Source: Clostridia bacterium (GTDB lineage Bacteria; Bacillota; Clostridia; Christensenellales; Aristaeellaceae). From it: a DNA stretch of 64,000 bases. The stretch is from assembly GCA_017524725.1 (NCBI GenBank), contig JAFXUZ010000067.1:1-64000 (forward strand), read 5' to 3'. This document shows, one piece after another, positions 43,858 through 54,033 of this stretch. The position numbers were made by a program, and so were the translations under genes. Position 1 is the stretch's first letter. The number at the start of each line of letters is the position of its first letter. Below the pieces are notes generated by a model. That model searched no databases, was not told where the DNA came from, and was given only the letters and a program-made list of their open reading frames with translations.

Positions 43858-46188
43858 ATGACCGACTCCTCAAATACCAGGCCTGAACCCTCATGGAAGG
43901 CCGGCGACGACTGGACCCTCTTTCCCTTCTGGTTCTGGAACGACACCCTTGAAGAGGAAAAACTGCTTTCCCAGGTCCGGGACATGTATGCCCACGGCAT
44001 CCGGGGCTTCGTCATCCATCCCCGCAAGGGCCTGACGGAAGACACGCCCTACCTGGGCGAAGCCTTCATGCGTCATGTCCGCGCCGTGTGCCTTGAAGCC
44101 GGGCGGCTGGATATGAAGGTGATCCTCTACGACGAAGGGATGTATCCCTCGGGATCCGCCCACGGCGAGGTGGTGCGGGAGGATCCCTCATGGGCTTCAA
44201 AATGCCTTGTGCGCGAGCCCCTGGACGCGCCCGGAATGCCGGGCGGAGTGGAGATCGCCCGTTTCCGTCCCGACGGGAAGGGATGGAAGCTCCTTGCCCC
44301 CGGAGAAAACGCCCCGGGCGCGGTGCGTTTGTCCCTGTGCTTTTCCGGCGGCACCATTCGCGGCCTGTATCCCGGTGAGGACGACGGCGAAAAAAACGCC
44401 CCATCCTCCGCGGACCTTCTGTGTCCCGAAGCGGTGGACTCCTTCATCCGCCACACCCACGAAAAATATTACGCCGCCCTCGGGGACCTTTTCGGCGACA
44501 CAGTGGTCGCCATGTTCACGGACGAACCGATGATTACCGGAAGGAGGGGCCTGCCCGGCGGCATCCCATGGACGGAAGGCTTTGAGAAGGAATGCCTTGC
44601 CGCCGGCCTCGGCCTAAAGGACCTGCCCCTCCTTTTCGACCCGGAGACCGATAGCAACAGGCATGTCCTGCGGCTGTACCGCCGGACTGTCAACGAGCGG
44701 CTGAACCGGGTCTTTTACGGAAAGCTGGCCCTTTGGTGCTCCTCCCACGGCACTGCCCTCACCGGACACCCGGCCCAAAGCTGGGATATGTCCCTGGAAA
44801 AGCATTTCGCCTGGCCGGGACAGGACCTGGTGTGGAACATGATCACCCCGGACAGTGAGGACGGGATCCTCAAAAAGGACTCCGTCCTCGCCGCATGCGC
44901 CGCCGACAGCGCCCTGCACGCGGGAAAAACGCGCGTCATGTGCGAGGCCTTCGGCTGCTGCGGCCCGGCGGAGAGCCCCTGGGCCTTCACCTTCGACCGC
45001 ATGAAATGGTACACCGACCACCTTCTCGTCCGGGGAGTCAATACCCTGGTGCCCCACGCCTTTTTCTACTCCCTCCGGGAGGAGCGCGGGCAGGAGCGTC
45101 CCCCGGACCTGGGCATGAACAGCCTGTTCTGGCCCTGGTATTCAAAATACGCCGCCTATGTTGCCCGTCTGAGCGGTATGAACGGCGAGGGGCTGCGCCG
45201 GGCGGATACCGCCGTGGTCTGCGCCGGGGACGATATGCCCGCGGCGGCGTGCGCCCCCCTTTACCGCGCCCAGGTCCCCTTCCATTACCTTGACCAGGCG
45301 CTCCTTGGCGCCGCGGAGATCGAAAACGGGCGCCTGAAGGTCGGGAACGGGAATTACCTTCGCGCCGTCGTGCCGGACGAAAGCGTCCTTTCCCCCGAGG
45401 CAAAGGCGGTCCTCACCCGCTTCGCGTCCTCCGGCGGCGCGGTGACGCCCTGCATTTCGGACGCCCTCCCCTTCCCCGCGGTCACCGTCACGCCCCCGGC
45501 GCCTTTCCTCAGGGTATCCCCGGTCCTGTGGAGGGGAAAAACGCATTATATCCTCTCCAACGAGGGTGAGGAGGAGATCCGCGGCACCCTTCACGTTCCC
45601 GGGACAGATGCAAACGCGTCTTTTACGGGAATGGACCCATGGAGCGGCTGCGTCTTTCCCCTGAAGCGGGGCCCCGTCCGCCTGCGGCTGGGCCGCAGGG
45701 AGACCGTCGTCCTCCGGGAAGGCCCCTGTGAAGGCAGTGAACGGGACGAGCTCGCCCCCGTGGAAAGCCTTCCCGCCTTAACGGACTTCAGGCCCGTCAA
45801 GGCAAACTGGCTCTGCGTGCCCGAAGGCTTTCCGTCCTTTCAGCTTACTCCCTCCCCGGACGGCGCCCTGCCCCTCCTGCCCGCGGGCCGGGAAGACCTG
45901 CGCCTTTTTTCCGGCACGGTCAAATATTCCTGCGTTATCACCTCAGGCCGCCCCTCGGCACATCCGGCCCTGGACCTGGGCCGGGTCCGTGAAACTGCGG
46001 AGGTCTTCGTCAACGGACGCCCCGCCGGCGTCCGCCTGTGGGGCCCCTTCCGTTTTGACCTGACCGGCCTCCTTAAAGAGGGTGAAAACACCCTGGAGAT
46101 CCTTGTGACCAATACCCCCGCCCCGAAAATGGACGGCGTCAGCCTCCCCTTCGGCCTGGCCGGGCCGGTGACCGCACAGGGGCTGTAA
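43858..46188 (+). CDS. GH106-like alpha-L-rhamnosidase-type glycoside hydrolase
   Basis: A 776-residue intracellular enzyme. The start region FPFWFWNDTLEEEKLLSQV and HGIRGFVIHPRKGL resembles GH106 alpha-L-rhamnosidases. Acidic residues sit in YDEGMYPSGSAHGEVV and FTDEP, and a later CEAFGC segment follows. The C-terminus (about 640-776) is a galactose-binding-like jelly roll (EVFVNGRPAGVRLWGPFRFDLT). It would remove rhamnose from rhamnogalacturonan fragments. ATG at 43858 is 9 nt after AAAGGA; an in-frame ATG at 43840 lies before that site. Confidence 0.68.
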   Translation: MTDSSNTRPEPSWKAGDDWTLFPFWFWNDTLEEEKLLSQVRDMYAHGIRGFVIHPRKGLTEDTPYLGEAFMRHVRAVCLEAGRLDMKVILYDEGMYPSGSAHGEVVREDPSWASKCLVREPLDAPGMPGGVEIARFRPDGKGWKLLAPGENAPGAVRLSLCFSGGTIRGLYPGEDDGEKNAPSSADLLCPEAVDSFIRHTHEKYYAALGDLFGDTVVAMFTDEPMITGRRGLPGGIPWTEGFEKECLAAGLGLKDLPLLFDPETDSNRHVLRLYRRTVNERLNRVFYGKLALWCSSHGTALTGHPAQSWDMSLEKHFAWPGQDLVWNMITPDSEDGILKKDSVLAACAADSALHAGKTRVMCEAFGCCGPAESPWAFTFDRMKWYTDHLLVRGVNTLVPHAFFYSLREERGQERPPDLGMNSLFWPWYSKYAAYVARLSGMNGEGLRRADTAVVCAGDDMPAAACAPLYRAQVPFHYLDQALLGAAEIENGRLKVGNGNYLRAVVPDESVLSPEAKAVLTRFASSGGAVTPCISDALPFPAVTVTPPAPFLRVSPVLWRGKTHYILSNEGEEEIRGTLHVPGTDANASFTGMDPWSGCVFPLKRGPVRLRLGRRETVVLREGPCEGSERDELAPVESLPALTDFRPVKANWLCVPEGFPSFQLTPSPDGALPLLPAGREDLRLFSGTVKYSCVITSGRPSAHPALDLGRVRETAEVFVNGRPAGVRLWGPFRFDLTGLLKEGENTLEILVTNTPAPKMDGVSLPFGLAGPVTAQGL

Positions 46189-46253
46189 AAAGGCGCGCCG
46201 CGGGCAAACGTTAAAAACGGTAAAATCATTGCCGCGGGATACACAAACCATGT

Positions 46254-46282
46254 TTGCATATTTCGGCGTTTTGTATTATAAT
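46254..46282 (+). promoter_or_regulatory. Promoter of the glycogen operon
   Basis: TTGCAT (46254-46259), a 17-nt spacer and a perfect TATAAT (46277-46282), about 120 bases before the glgA start. Confidence 0.7.
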
Positions 46283-46404
46283 CCTTATACAGAAGATTCA
46301 GAGCCCCGAACCCAAAGCTTGCCGCGACCGTCCCCGGCGCCCTTTTTCACCGGCGGAACGCAGGCGGGCGGACGCGCCAAATCAAAATACGAGGTGATCG
46401 CAGA

Positions 46405-47913
46405 ATGAAAATACTCTTCGCGGCATCCGAATGCGTGCCATTCATCAAGACCGGCGGACTGGCGGATGTGGTCGGCGCCCTGGCCCCGACCCTGGCATCC
46501 GCCGGAAACGACGTCCGGGTGGTCATCCCCCTTTACACATCCATCCCCGAAAAATACGTCTCCAAGATGAAGCACGTGACGGATTTTGAGGTGGACCTGG
46601 GCTGGCGCAAGCAGTACTGCGGCATCGAGCAGCTGGATATGGACGGCGTCACCTGGTATTTTGTGGACAACAAATATTATTTCGGCCGCAGCTATATCTA
46701 CGGCATGGGCGGCGACGAATACGAGCGCTACGGATTTTTCTGCCGGTCGGTGCTCAACGCTCTTCCCGTGCTCGGCTTCCAGCCCGACGTGCTGCACTGC
46801 AACGACTGGCAGACCGGCATGATCCCGGCGCTGCTCCGCATCCAGTACAGCCACCTGCCCTTCTTTTCCCCCATCAAGACCGTATACACCATCCACAACC
46901 TGCAGTACCAGGGCATTTTCGGCATCAAGCAGGTGCAGGAAGTCCTGACGCTGGGGGACGAATATTTCACCAGCGACAAGCTGGAATGCTACGGCTGCGC
47001 CAATTATATGAAGGCCGGCCTGGTCTACGCCGACGAGATCACCACCGTCTCCCCCTCCTACGCCGAAGAGATCCAGACCGCCTACTACGGCGAAAGGATG
47101 GACGGACTGCTCAAGGCACGCCGCGCGCAGCTCACCGGCGTGCTCAACGGCATCGACGTGAACGACTGGAATCCTGCGACGGACAGCCTTATCACCTGCA
47201 CCTATACCGTGGACGACCTTTCGGGCAAGGCGGAGTGCAAAAAGGCCCTCCAGCAGGAGCTCTGCCTGGAGCAGCGCCCCGACGTGCCCATCATCGCCAT
47301 CGTAGGCAGGCTCTCCAGCCAGAAGGGCCTGGACCTGGTGGAACGGGTGCTGACCGAACTGATGCAGGACGACATCCAGTTCGTGGTGCTGGGCATGGGC
47401 GAGGCCAAGTACGTGGACCTGTTCTCCTGGGCGGAGCAGCGCTGGCCCGGAAAGATCTCGGCCCGCTTCCGCATGGACGTCAACCTCAGCCACCGTATCT
47501 ACGCCGGGGCCGACATTTTCCTGATGCCCTCCCAGTTCGAGCCCTGCGGCCTGAGCCAGATGATCTCCCTGCGCTACGGCACCATCCCGGTGGTCCGCGA
47601 GACCGGCGGCCTCAGGGACACGGTGCTCTCCTATAACGAGCAGAGCGGCAGCGGCAACGGCTTCTCCTTCTTCAACTACAACGCCCACGATATGATGTTC
47701 ACCGTTCGCAGGGCCGTCAATTACTACCAGAACCGCAAGGAGATCTGGCATACCCTGATCGAGCGGGGCATGACCGGTGATTATTCCTGGAACCACAGCG
47801 CCCAGGTCTACCTGGACCTGTACCGCAACCTCCTGGGTCAGGCCGACACCATCGGCGGCACGGAGGAAAAGGCGGCGGAGGCTGAAGGGATCTTCCCCCA
47901 GGACCCCGCCTGA
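46405..47913 (+). CDS. glgA: Glycogen synthase (ADP-glucose type)
   Basis: A 502-residue GT5 glycosyltransferase that extends alpha-1,4-glucan from ADP-glucose. The N-terminal KTGGLADVVGALAPTLAS carries the ADP-glucose-binding KTGGL motif. The second domain has VGRLSSQKGLDL and the conserved Glu region PSQFEPCGLSQM, then ETGGLRDTV. It has a strong promoter 120 bases upstream and begins an operon that also holds glgB, glgC and glgD. Confidence 0.95.
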   Translation: MKILFAASECVPFIKTGGLADVVGALAPTLASAGNDVRVVIPLYTSIPEKYVSKMKHVTDFEVDLGWRKQYCGIEQLDMDGVTWYFVDNKYYFGRSYIYGMGGDEYERYGFFCRSVLNALPVLGFQPDVLHCNDWQTGMIPALLRIQYSHLPFFSPIKTVYTIHNLQYQGIFGIKQVQEVLTLGDEYFTSDKLECYGCANYMKAGLVYADEITTVSPSYAEEIQTAYYGERMDGLLKARRAQLTGVLNGIDVNDWNPATDSLITCTYTVDDLSGKAECKKALQQELCLEQRPDVPIIAIVGRLSSQKGLDLVERVLTELMQDDIQFVVLGMGEAKYVDLFSWAEQRWPGKISARFRMDVNLSHRIYAGADIFLMPSQFEPCGLSQMISLRYGTIPVVRETGGLRDTVLSYNEQSGSGNGFSFFNYNAHDMMFTVRRAVNYYQNRKEIWHTLIERGMTGDYSWNHSAQVYLDLYRNLLGQADTIGGTEEKAAEAEGIFPQDPA

Positions 47914-47934
47914 CGACAGCGAAAGGAGGCGCCC

Positions 47935-48279
47935 ATGCTCTACTGTCCCTACTGCAGGATGCTCTTTGACGGGGATACCTGCCCCGACTGTTCCAGCCTG
48001 GGGCGCACCCCGGCGCCCGGGGATTTCTGCCTGCTGACGCAGCAGCCGGGCATGTTTGCCCGGATGCTCCTGGACGTGCTTGAGCAAAACGGCATCGAAG
48101 CCGTCTCCCAGGCCACCCAGGGGGCCACGGGCATCTTCAGCAACATGAACATGGAGATCTACCGGATCTACGTTCCCCTGGAGCATTTACAGCAGGCCGG
48201 AGAACTCCGGGACGAGCTTTTCAGCCCCGACAGCGCCGTCGGGGACGACAGGGCTGAAGCAGAAGAGGAAGAAACATAA
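47935..48279 (+). CDS. Zinc-ribbon protein with DUF2007-like domain
   Basis: A 114-residue protein between glgA and glgB. CPYCRMLFDGDTCPDC (4-19) is a short zinc ribbon, followed by a DUF2007-like fold (about 30-95) with the segment GMFARMLLDVLEQNGIEAVSQ, then an acidic tail. DUF2007 domains are thought to bind nucleotides or act as signalling modules; a role in controlling glycogen synthesis is inferred only from its place in the operon. It starts 21 bases after glgA and ends 45 bases before glgB. Confidence 0.75.
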   Translation: MLYCPYCRMLFDGDTCPDCSSLGRTPAPGDFCLLTQQPGMFARMLLDVLEQNGIEAVSQATQGATGIFSNMNMEIYRIYVPLEHLQQAGELRDELFSPDSAVGDDRAEAEEEET

Positions 48280-48324
48280 ACAACCGATGAAAGCCGCTCC
48301 GGCTTAGGATGAGGAGGAATAGCT

Positions 48325-50361
48325 ATGCAGTATCAGGCGCCTGACCAGGCGGAACGGGACCGCTTCCATCAGGGGACTTCCGACAATGCCTTCCGTTATT
48401 TCGGCGCCCATCCCGTGGATGAAAACGGCGTCGCCAGATGGCAGTTCACCGTATGGGCGCCCAACGCCCGCAGCGTCAGCGTGACCGGCGAATTCTGCGA
48501 CTGGGACCGCGGCCGCCATCCGATGGTCAAGCAGTTCGACGGCACGTGGGAACTGCGTCTGGACGCTTCACTGTTCTCGGTGGAGCGCGATATGTACAAA
48601 TACGGTTATCCCGAGGCGGCCGAGCGGCTCACCGCCTACAAGTACGCGATTGAGGGAGCCGACGGAAACGTTGTCCTGAAGGCGGACCCCTTCGCGTTCC
48701 AGAGCGAAAAGCGCCCCAACAGCGCAAGCCGCATCCATTCCCTGGACGGTTTTGTCTGGCACGACGCCAAATGGATGGAAAAGCGCCGCACCTGGGACGC
48801 CCTGCACAGCCCGGTCAACATCTATGAGATGCACCTGGGCACCTGGAAGCGGGGCGAGGGGGGCCGCGTGCTGCGCTACGGCGAGATCGCGGACCAGCTG
48901 ATCCCCTACATCAAGGATATGAACTACACCCACGTGGAGCTGCTCCCGGTAATGGAGCATCCCCTGGACGGCTCCTGGGGCTACCAGGTGACGGGCTATT
49001 ATTCGGTCACCTCCCGCTACGGCACGCCCGAGGAGTTCATGGACTTCGTGGACCGCCTGCACCAGAATGGCATCGGCGTGATCCTGGACTGGGTCCCCGC
49101 CCATTTCCCCAGGGACGAATTCGGCCTGCGGCGCTTCGACGGCTCTCCCTGCTACGAGCATCCCGATCCCCGGCGCAGCGACATGGACCAGTGGGGCACC
49201 TGCATGTTCGATTTCAGCCGGGGCGAGGTAAGGTCCTTCCTGAAGAGCAACGCCGCCTTCTGGGCTGAGTATTTCCATGTGGACGGGCTCAGGTGCGACG
49301 CGGTCAGCGCCATGCTGTACCACGACTTCTGCAGGCAGGAAGGCCAGTGGCTGCCCAACAAATTCGGAACCCACGACAACCTGGAGGCCATCAGCTTCCT
49401 GCAGGAGCTCAACACCCTGATGTACTGGCGCTTCCCCGGCATCATGATGATCGCCGAGGAATCCAGCGCCTGGCCCAAAGTCACGGGCCGGGTGGACGAC
49501 GGCGGCCTGGGCTTCGGCTTCAAATGGAACATGGGCTGGATGAACGACACCCTGTCCTATATCAAGCTGGACCCTGTCTACCGCAAATACCACCACGACA
49601 AGGTCACCTTCTCCATGATGTACGCCTTCTCCGAGAACTTCATCCTGGCCTTCAGCCACGACGAGGTGGTCCACGGCAAGCAGTCCCTCCTGGACAAGAA
49701 TCCCGGGGACGTATGGCGCAAATTCGCGGGGCTGAGGGCCCTGTACGGCTACATGACCGGGCATCCCGGCAAAAAGCTTTTGTTCATGGGCGGCGAATTC
49801 GGCCAGTTCATCGAATGGAAGGACTCCGACCAGTTGGACTGGTTCCTGCTGATGTATGAAAAGCATCCGCAGCTGCAGGCTTTCGTACGGGAGCTCAACC
49901 GCCTCTACCTGACCATGCCCGCCCTCCATGCGGTGGACGACAGCTGGGACGGCTTCCAGTGGCTGTCCGTCAACGACAGGGACCGCTCCTGCCTTGCCTT
50001 CATGCGCTCGGCCGGGCGGCACACCCGGGTGGTGGTGTGCGTCAATTTCACCCCGGTGGTCTACAAGGATTACCGCATCGGCCTGCCCTTCAACTGCGAA
50101 CTCAACGAGATCCTGTGCTCCGACCGGGAGGAATACGCCGGCAGCGGCCTGTACAACGGCCTGCCCATCAAAGCCGAGGACGTTCCCTGCTGCGATCTGC
50201 CCGCCTCGGCATGCGTGCTCCTGCCCCCGCTGAGCTGCGTATACTTTACCGTCAAAAAGCTCCGGCCCTTCCCCAAGCGCAAGGCCAAAGACGCGGAAAA
50301 GGACGCCTCCATCGCGGAGAAGCTGAAGGCCGAAGGCGGCCGGCTGCGCGGCGGCGAATGA
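48325..50361 (+). CDS. glgB: 1,4-alpha-glucan branching enzyme
   Basis: A 678-residue GH13 enzyme that forms alpha-1,6 branches. The N-terminal CBM48-like domain (about 20-125) has [20 protein letters not shown]. The catalytic core has the nucleophile in [12 protein letters not shown], the acid in IAEESSAWP, and [12 protein letters not shown]-terminal beta-sandwich and a lysine-rich tail follow. Note Cys-Asp instead of the common Val-Asp in the nucleophile motif. GAGGAGG is upstream of ATG. Confidence 0.95.
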   Translation: MQYQAPDQAERDRFHQGTSDNAFRYFGAHPVDENGVARWQFTVWAPNARSVSVTGEFCDWDRGRHPMVKQFDGTWELRLDASLFSVERDMYKYGYPEAAERLTAYKYAIEGADGNVVLKADPFAFQSEKRPNSASRIHSLDGFVWHDAKWMEKRRTWDALHSPVNIYEMHLGTWKRGEGGRVLRYGEIADQLIPYIKDMNYTHVELLPVMEHPLDGSWGYQVTGYYSVTSRYGTPEEFMDFVDRLHQNGIGVILDWVPAHFPRDEFGLRRFDGSPCYEHPDPRRSDMDQWGTCMFDFSRGEVRSFLKSNAAFWAEYFHVDGLRCDAVSAMLYHDFCRQEGQWLPNKFGTHDNLEAISFLQELNTLMYWRFPGIMMIAEESSAWPKVTGRVDDGGLGFGFKWNMGWMNDTLSYIKLDPVYRKYHHDKVTFSMMYAFSENFILAFSHDEVVHGKQSLLDKNPGDVWRKFAGLRALYGYMTGHPGKKLLFMGGEFGQFIEWKDSDQLDWFLLMYEKHPQLQAFVRELNRLYLTMPALHAVDDSWDGFQWLSVNDRDRSCLAFMRSAGRHTRVVVCVNFTPVVYKDYRIGLPFNCELNEILCSDREEYAGSGLYNGLPIKAEDVPCCDLPASACVLLPPLSCVYFTVKKLRPFPKRKAKDAEKDASIAEKLKAEGGRLRGGE

Positions 50362-50452
50362 TCCTTCGCTCCGGGTTACGGGCGTTTTCCGCTTTCCTCC
50401 GTTCCCCAGGCATCGCCTTTACATACGATCACACAAGAAAGGGGTTTTTCCA

Positions 50453-51625
50453 ATGCTTCGCAAAAAGCGCTGTGTAGCCATGCTCCTGGCCGGCGGCCAG
50501 GGCAGCCGTCTGGGCATCCTGACGAAAAGCATGGCCAAGCCCGCCGTGCCTTACGGCGGCAAGTACCGCATCATCGACTTCCCCCTGAGCAACTGCGCCA
50601 ACTCCGGCATCGACGTGGTGGGCGTGCTCACCCAGTACCGCCCCCTGGAGCTCAACGCCTATATCGCCAACGGCTCCACCTGGGACCTGGACGTGAACGA
50701 CGGCGGCGTGTTCGTTCTGCCCCCCTACCAGACCGGCGCCTCCGGCGAATGGTATTCCGGCACCGCCAACGCCATTTACCAGAACCTGGCGTTCATCACC
50801 CAGTACAACCCGGATTACGTGCTGATCCTCTCCGGCGACCATATCTACAAAATGGATTACGACGCCATGCTGCAGCACCATATCTCCCACAACGCCGACG
50901 TCACCATCGCCGTGCGCCAGGTGCCCTGGGAGGAGTGCCACCGCTTCGGCATCATGAACACCGACAGTGAGGGCAACATCATCGAATTCGAAGAAAAGCC
51001 CAAACAGCCCAAGTCCAACAACGCCTCCATGGGCGTATACATCTTCTCCTGGGACAAATTGCGCAAGTACCTGATCGACGACGAGAACGATCCCAATTCC
51101 GCCAACGACTTCGGCAAGAACATCATCCCCACCATGCTCAGGGACGGCCAGCGCATGACCGCCTACTCCTTCAACGATTACTGGAAGGACGTGGGCACCA
51201 TCGAAAGCCTCTGGGAAGCCAACATGGACCTCCTGGATCCCGTGCCGCAGATCGACCTGCACGACAAGCAGTTCCGCGTCTACGGCCGCAACCTGGGGCT
51301 CCCGGCCCAGTACATCGCCGAAAGTGCCAAAATTGACAACTGCCTGATCACCGACGGATGCGAAGTGTACGGCAGCGTCACCCATTCCATCCTCTCCTCC
51401 GGAGTCCGGGTGGACGAGGGTGCCGTGGTGATCGACAGCGTCATCATGCCCGGCGCGCATATCCATTCCGGCGCCGTCGTGCGCCGCGCCATCGTCGCTG
51501 AAAACGCCGAGATCTGCGGCGGCACCGTGGTCGGCGAGGAGACGGGCAACATCGCCGTGATCGGGATCGGCGTGACCGTGCCCGAAGGCACCACCATCAA
51601 AGCCGGCCAGCAGTATGAAGGCTGA
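50453..51625 (+). CDS. glgC: Glucose-1-phosphate adenylyltransferase, catalytic subunit
   Basis: A 390-residue ADP-glucose pyrophosphorylase that makes ADP-glucose for GlgA. The N-terminal nucleotide-binding motif is [14 protein letters not shown], the catalytic Asp region is [13 protein letters not shown], the glucose-1-phosphate-binding region is [13 protein letters not shown], and a left-handed beta-helix forms the C-terminus (about 300-390). It is followed by the non-catalytic paralogue glgD. Confidence 0.95.
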   Translation: MLRKKRCVAMLLAGGQGSRLGILTKSMAKPAVPYGGKYRIIDFPLSNCANSGIDVVGVLTQYRPLELNAYIANGSTWDLDVNDGGVFVLPPYQTGASGEWYSGTANAIYQNLAFITQYNPDYVLILSGDHIYKMDYDAMLQHHISHNADVTIAVRQVPWEECHRFGIMNTDSEGNIIEFEEKPKQPKSNNASMGVYIFSWDKLRKYLIDDENDPNSANDFGKNIIPTMLRDGQRMTAYSFNDYWKDVGTIESLWEANMDLLDPVPQIDLHDKQFRVYGRNLGLPAQYIAESAKIDNCLITDGCEVYGSVTHSILSSGVRVDEGAVVIDSVIMPGAHIHSGAVVRRAIVAENAEICGGTVVGEETGNIAVIGIGVTVPEGTTIKAGQQYEG

Positions 51626-51641
51626 AAGGAGGAGAGGGAAC

Positions 51642-52766
51642 ATGAAAAACAGCATTATGGGCATCATCTACACCGGTGAACGCGATCAGCAGCTCCGCGA
51701 ACTGACCACCGTCCGCGCCGTGGCCGCCGTGCCGCTGTGCTCCAGGTACCGCCTGATCGACTTCCCCCTGTCCTCCATGGTGGACAGCGGCATCCGCAAC
51801 GTGGGCGTCATCATGCAGCGCAACTACAACAGCCTGATGGACCACCTGGGCAGCGGCAAGGAATGGGACCTGCACGGCAAGCATACGGGCCTGCAGATCC
51901 TGCCCCCCTTCACCACCAATGAAAACGTGGGCCTTTACGCCGGCTTCCTGGACGCCATCCGTTCCAACCTGAATTACCTGCGCCGCAGCAAGGAAAAATA
52001 TACGGTGATCACAGACACCCACATGCTCTACACCACCCGCTTTGACGACATGGCAGCGGCCCACGAGGCTTCCGGGGCGGACATCACCCTGCTGTACACC
52101 CGTGACCCCGGCGTCAGGCGCAACGGCGGCGGACGCTACCTGAGCATGGACGAAAACGGCGTCGTCACCCAGCTGGAGGTCGATCCCGCGTCCCCCAGGC
52201 TGGACGCCACCTATATGGAAGCGTTCATGATGGAGCGTGAAAAGCTGATCGAAATGGTGGATACCGCCGTTTCCCGCGGCCAGTACCACCTGACCAGGGA
52301 CGTGCTGATGCAGGCCATCTCCACCCGCTCCTTCAAGGTCGTCGGCTTTGAATGCACCGGCAAGGTATGGCACCTGGACAGCGTGCAGGCCTACTTCGAG
52401 TGCAACATGGACCTGCTCTCCCCCGAGACGCGCGCCGCTCTCTTCCCGGCGGACCGCCCCATCCTGACCAAGCTCCGCGACGAAATGCCCACCCGGTATT
52501 TCCCCGGCGCGACGGTCAAAAACAGCCTGCTGGCCGACGGCTGCGTCATTGAAGGCACCGTCGAAAACTGCGTATTGTTCCGCGGCGTCAGGATCGCCAA
52601 AGGCGCGGTGGTACGCAACTCCATCATCATGCAGGACGGCGTGGTCTCCGAAGGAGCCGAGCTGGACAACTGCATCCTGGACAAGCAGACCCTGGTGCGT
52701 CCCAATTCCCGCCTGATCGCTCCCAGGTCCTATCCCATCGTCATCGCCAAGCAGATGACCGTCTGA
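51642..52766 (+). CDS. glgD: Glucose-1-phosphate adenylyltransferase, regulatory subunit
   Basis: A 374-residue paralogue of GlgC. It begins MKNSIMGIIYTGERDQQLRE and keeps the fold, but the motif at the GlgC catalytic Asp (SGDH) reads TDTH, and the N-terminal GGxGxRL motif is lost. In Firmicutes GlgD joins GlgC in a heterotetramer and changes its activity. The start at 51642 has AAAGGAGGAGAGG upstream; an earlier frame start overlaps the glgC stop. The operon ends here with a terminator. Confidence 0.93.
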   Translation: MKNSIMGIIYTGERDQQLRELTTVRAVAAVPLCSRYRLIDFPLSSMVDSGIRNVGVIMQRNYNSLMDHLGSGKEWDLHGKHTGLQILPPFTTNENVGLYAGFLDAIRSNLNYLRRSKEKYTVITDTHMLYTTRFDDMAAAHEASGADITLLYTRDPGVRRNGGGRYLSMDENGVVTQLEVDPASPRLDATYMEAFMMEREKLIEMVDTAVSRGQYHLTRDVLMQAISTRSFKVVGFECTGKVWHLDSVQAYFECNMDLLSPETRAALFPADRPILTKLRDEMPTRYFPGATVKNSLLADGCVIEGTVENCVLFRGVRIAKGAVVRNSIIMQDGVVSEGAELDNCILDKQTLVRPNSRLIAPRSYPIVIAKQMTV

Positions 52767-53159
52767 TCCCTGAACCCTTTCCGGGAACTGCCGCGCGAGC
52801 GCGGCGGTCCCCGGTTTTTTTCGTTTGCCGCGCCGCCTTCCCCCTTCCGGGAGAAAAACCCGTCCCGGGGCCTTATCTCCCCGCGGTTCCCGGCGGATAT
52901 CCCGGCTGTATACCGGGAATGCGCCTTCGCATCATCCGCCGCCTCAAAGGCCCCGCAGAGCATGCCTGGCGCGTGGGCTAAGAATCGGCAGCGCCGTGTA
53001 CGGCCATAACCCACCGGGACTTTTGCATGAAACAAAAGAACGCGAATCAGACACTGCCCGGGGGGTATCAGGGGAATACGGGGAATGCGCCCGGAAGCTG
53101 CTTGCCGCCATGCGCAACGCGGAGATTATTCCGCCGGTATAAGTAATGAGAATAAAAAA
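52767..53159. other. Gap with terminator and a possible gene relic
   Basis: After the glycogen terminator come about 340 bases with no gene that has a ribosome site. A short frame ending at 53142 contains ARGVSGEYGECARKLLAAMR, which has the look of the C-terminus of a degraded gene, but no upstream part is recognisable. There is no clear promoter for the YdcF-like gene. Confidence 0.35.
52781..52821 (+). terminator. Terminator of the glycogen operon
   Basis: A nested stem: the inner CCGC/GCGG and the outer CCGGG/CCCGG are followed by seven T residues ending at 52821. It begins 15 bases after the glgD stop. Confidence 0.75.
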
Positions 53160-53852
53160 ATGAGTGATCAGACCGTAGAGAACAGCAATTACAAAGAAAA
53201 CAAAATCAGCCGGTATTATTCAATCATTCTGTCGGAAAGAAAACCGGGAGGTATGCAGGACCGGATTATATCGGATATCTCCGGGTACATATTTGTCGCT
53301 GACGAAATACAGAAAGTCGATGCCATCTTTCTTCCCGGAAGCTCTCACCCCGAGCAGCCGGAATATGCTGCGCAGCTTTATCGGGAAGGCTATGCCAAAT
53401 GGATCATACCTTCCGGCGGGATCAGCGTAAAACGGGACAAATGGCCCGGAGCTCGCTCTAAAGCGGAGATTTACAATGGCGATTATCATTCTGATTGCGA
53501 GTTCTTCACGGATGTTTTACTGAAAAACGGGGTGCCTGCCTCTGCTGTCATCGGTGAGAACAAATCCGGACACACACGTGATAATGCATTCTTCTCCCGG
53601 AAGGTCATTGATGAGAAAGGCGTGGTAATTAAGACCGCCATGATTGTCTGCAAGGCATTTCATGCACGGCGCTGCCTGATGCTCTATCAAATGGCTTTCC
53701 CGGATGTGTCCTTTATCGTGCGGCCGGTTTACTGCTATAACATTACGAAGGACAATTGGTATTCTACCGAGGAAGGGATAGACCGGGTCCTCGGAGAACT
53801 TGCCCGCTGCGGCAATCAGTTTGTTGCGGACATAAAGAATTATTTGAAATGA
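53160..53852 (+). CDS. YdcF/ElyC-family (DUF218) protein
   Basis: A 230-residue protein with the DUF218 pattern: DAIFLPGSSHPE, a central region with GENKSGHTRDNAFFS and AMIVCKAFHARRC, and the C-terminal RVLGELARCGN. The YdcF/ElyC proteins act in envelope biology or as SAM-binding enzymes; this one has no membrane helix or signal peptide. Its DNA is AT-richer than its neighbours. No good ribosome site precedes the ATG at 53160, so the start is uncertain and it could be recently acquired. Confidence 0.75.
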   Translation: MSDQTVENSNYKENKISRYYSIILSERKPGGMQDRIISDISGYIFVADEIQKVDAIFLPGSSHPEQPEYAAQLYREGYAKWIIPSGGISVKRDKWPGARSKAEIYNGDYHSDCEFFTDVLLKNGVPASAVIGENKSGHTRDNAFFSRKVIDEKGVVIKTAMIVCKAFHARRCLMLYQMAFPDVSFIVRPVYCYNITKDNWYSTEEGIDRVLGELARCGNQFVADIKNYLK

Positions 53853-53956
53853 AATAGCCGGTCGGAAAGCAGCCCCTGTCAAAGTGACATCTGCCGACAG
53901 GCTTGTTTGAGTTTGCTTTTTATTTACGTGTTTTTCCAGATTTGCATATAGAAAAA

Positions 53957-54008
53957 ATGAAAAAGGGCGTTGCTGCAGTTTCCTTGCTTCTGCAGCAGCG
54001 CCTTTTTA
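53957..54008. terminator. Bidirectional terminator between YdcF-like and beta-CASP genes
   Basis: AAAAGGGCGTTGCTGCAG (53961-53978) pairs with CTGCAGCAGCGCC (about 53990-54002), followed by TTTTT. On the minus strand an equivalent T-run follows. Confidence 0.8.
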
Positions 54009-54033
54009 CGTCACGAAAAGTACATATGCCCTG

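Noticed and set aside
52825..53142. Gene in the gap after the glycogen operon
   Set aside because: No ribosome site and an arginine/proline-rich composition typical of a chance frame; only its end has some coding look, so it is noted as a possible relic.
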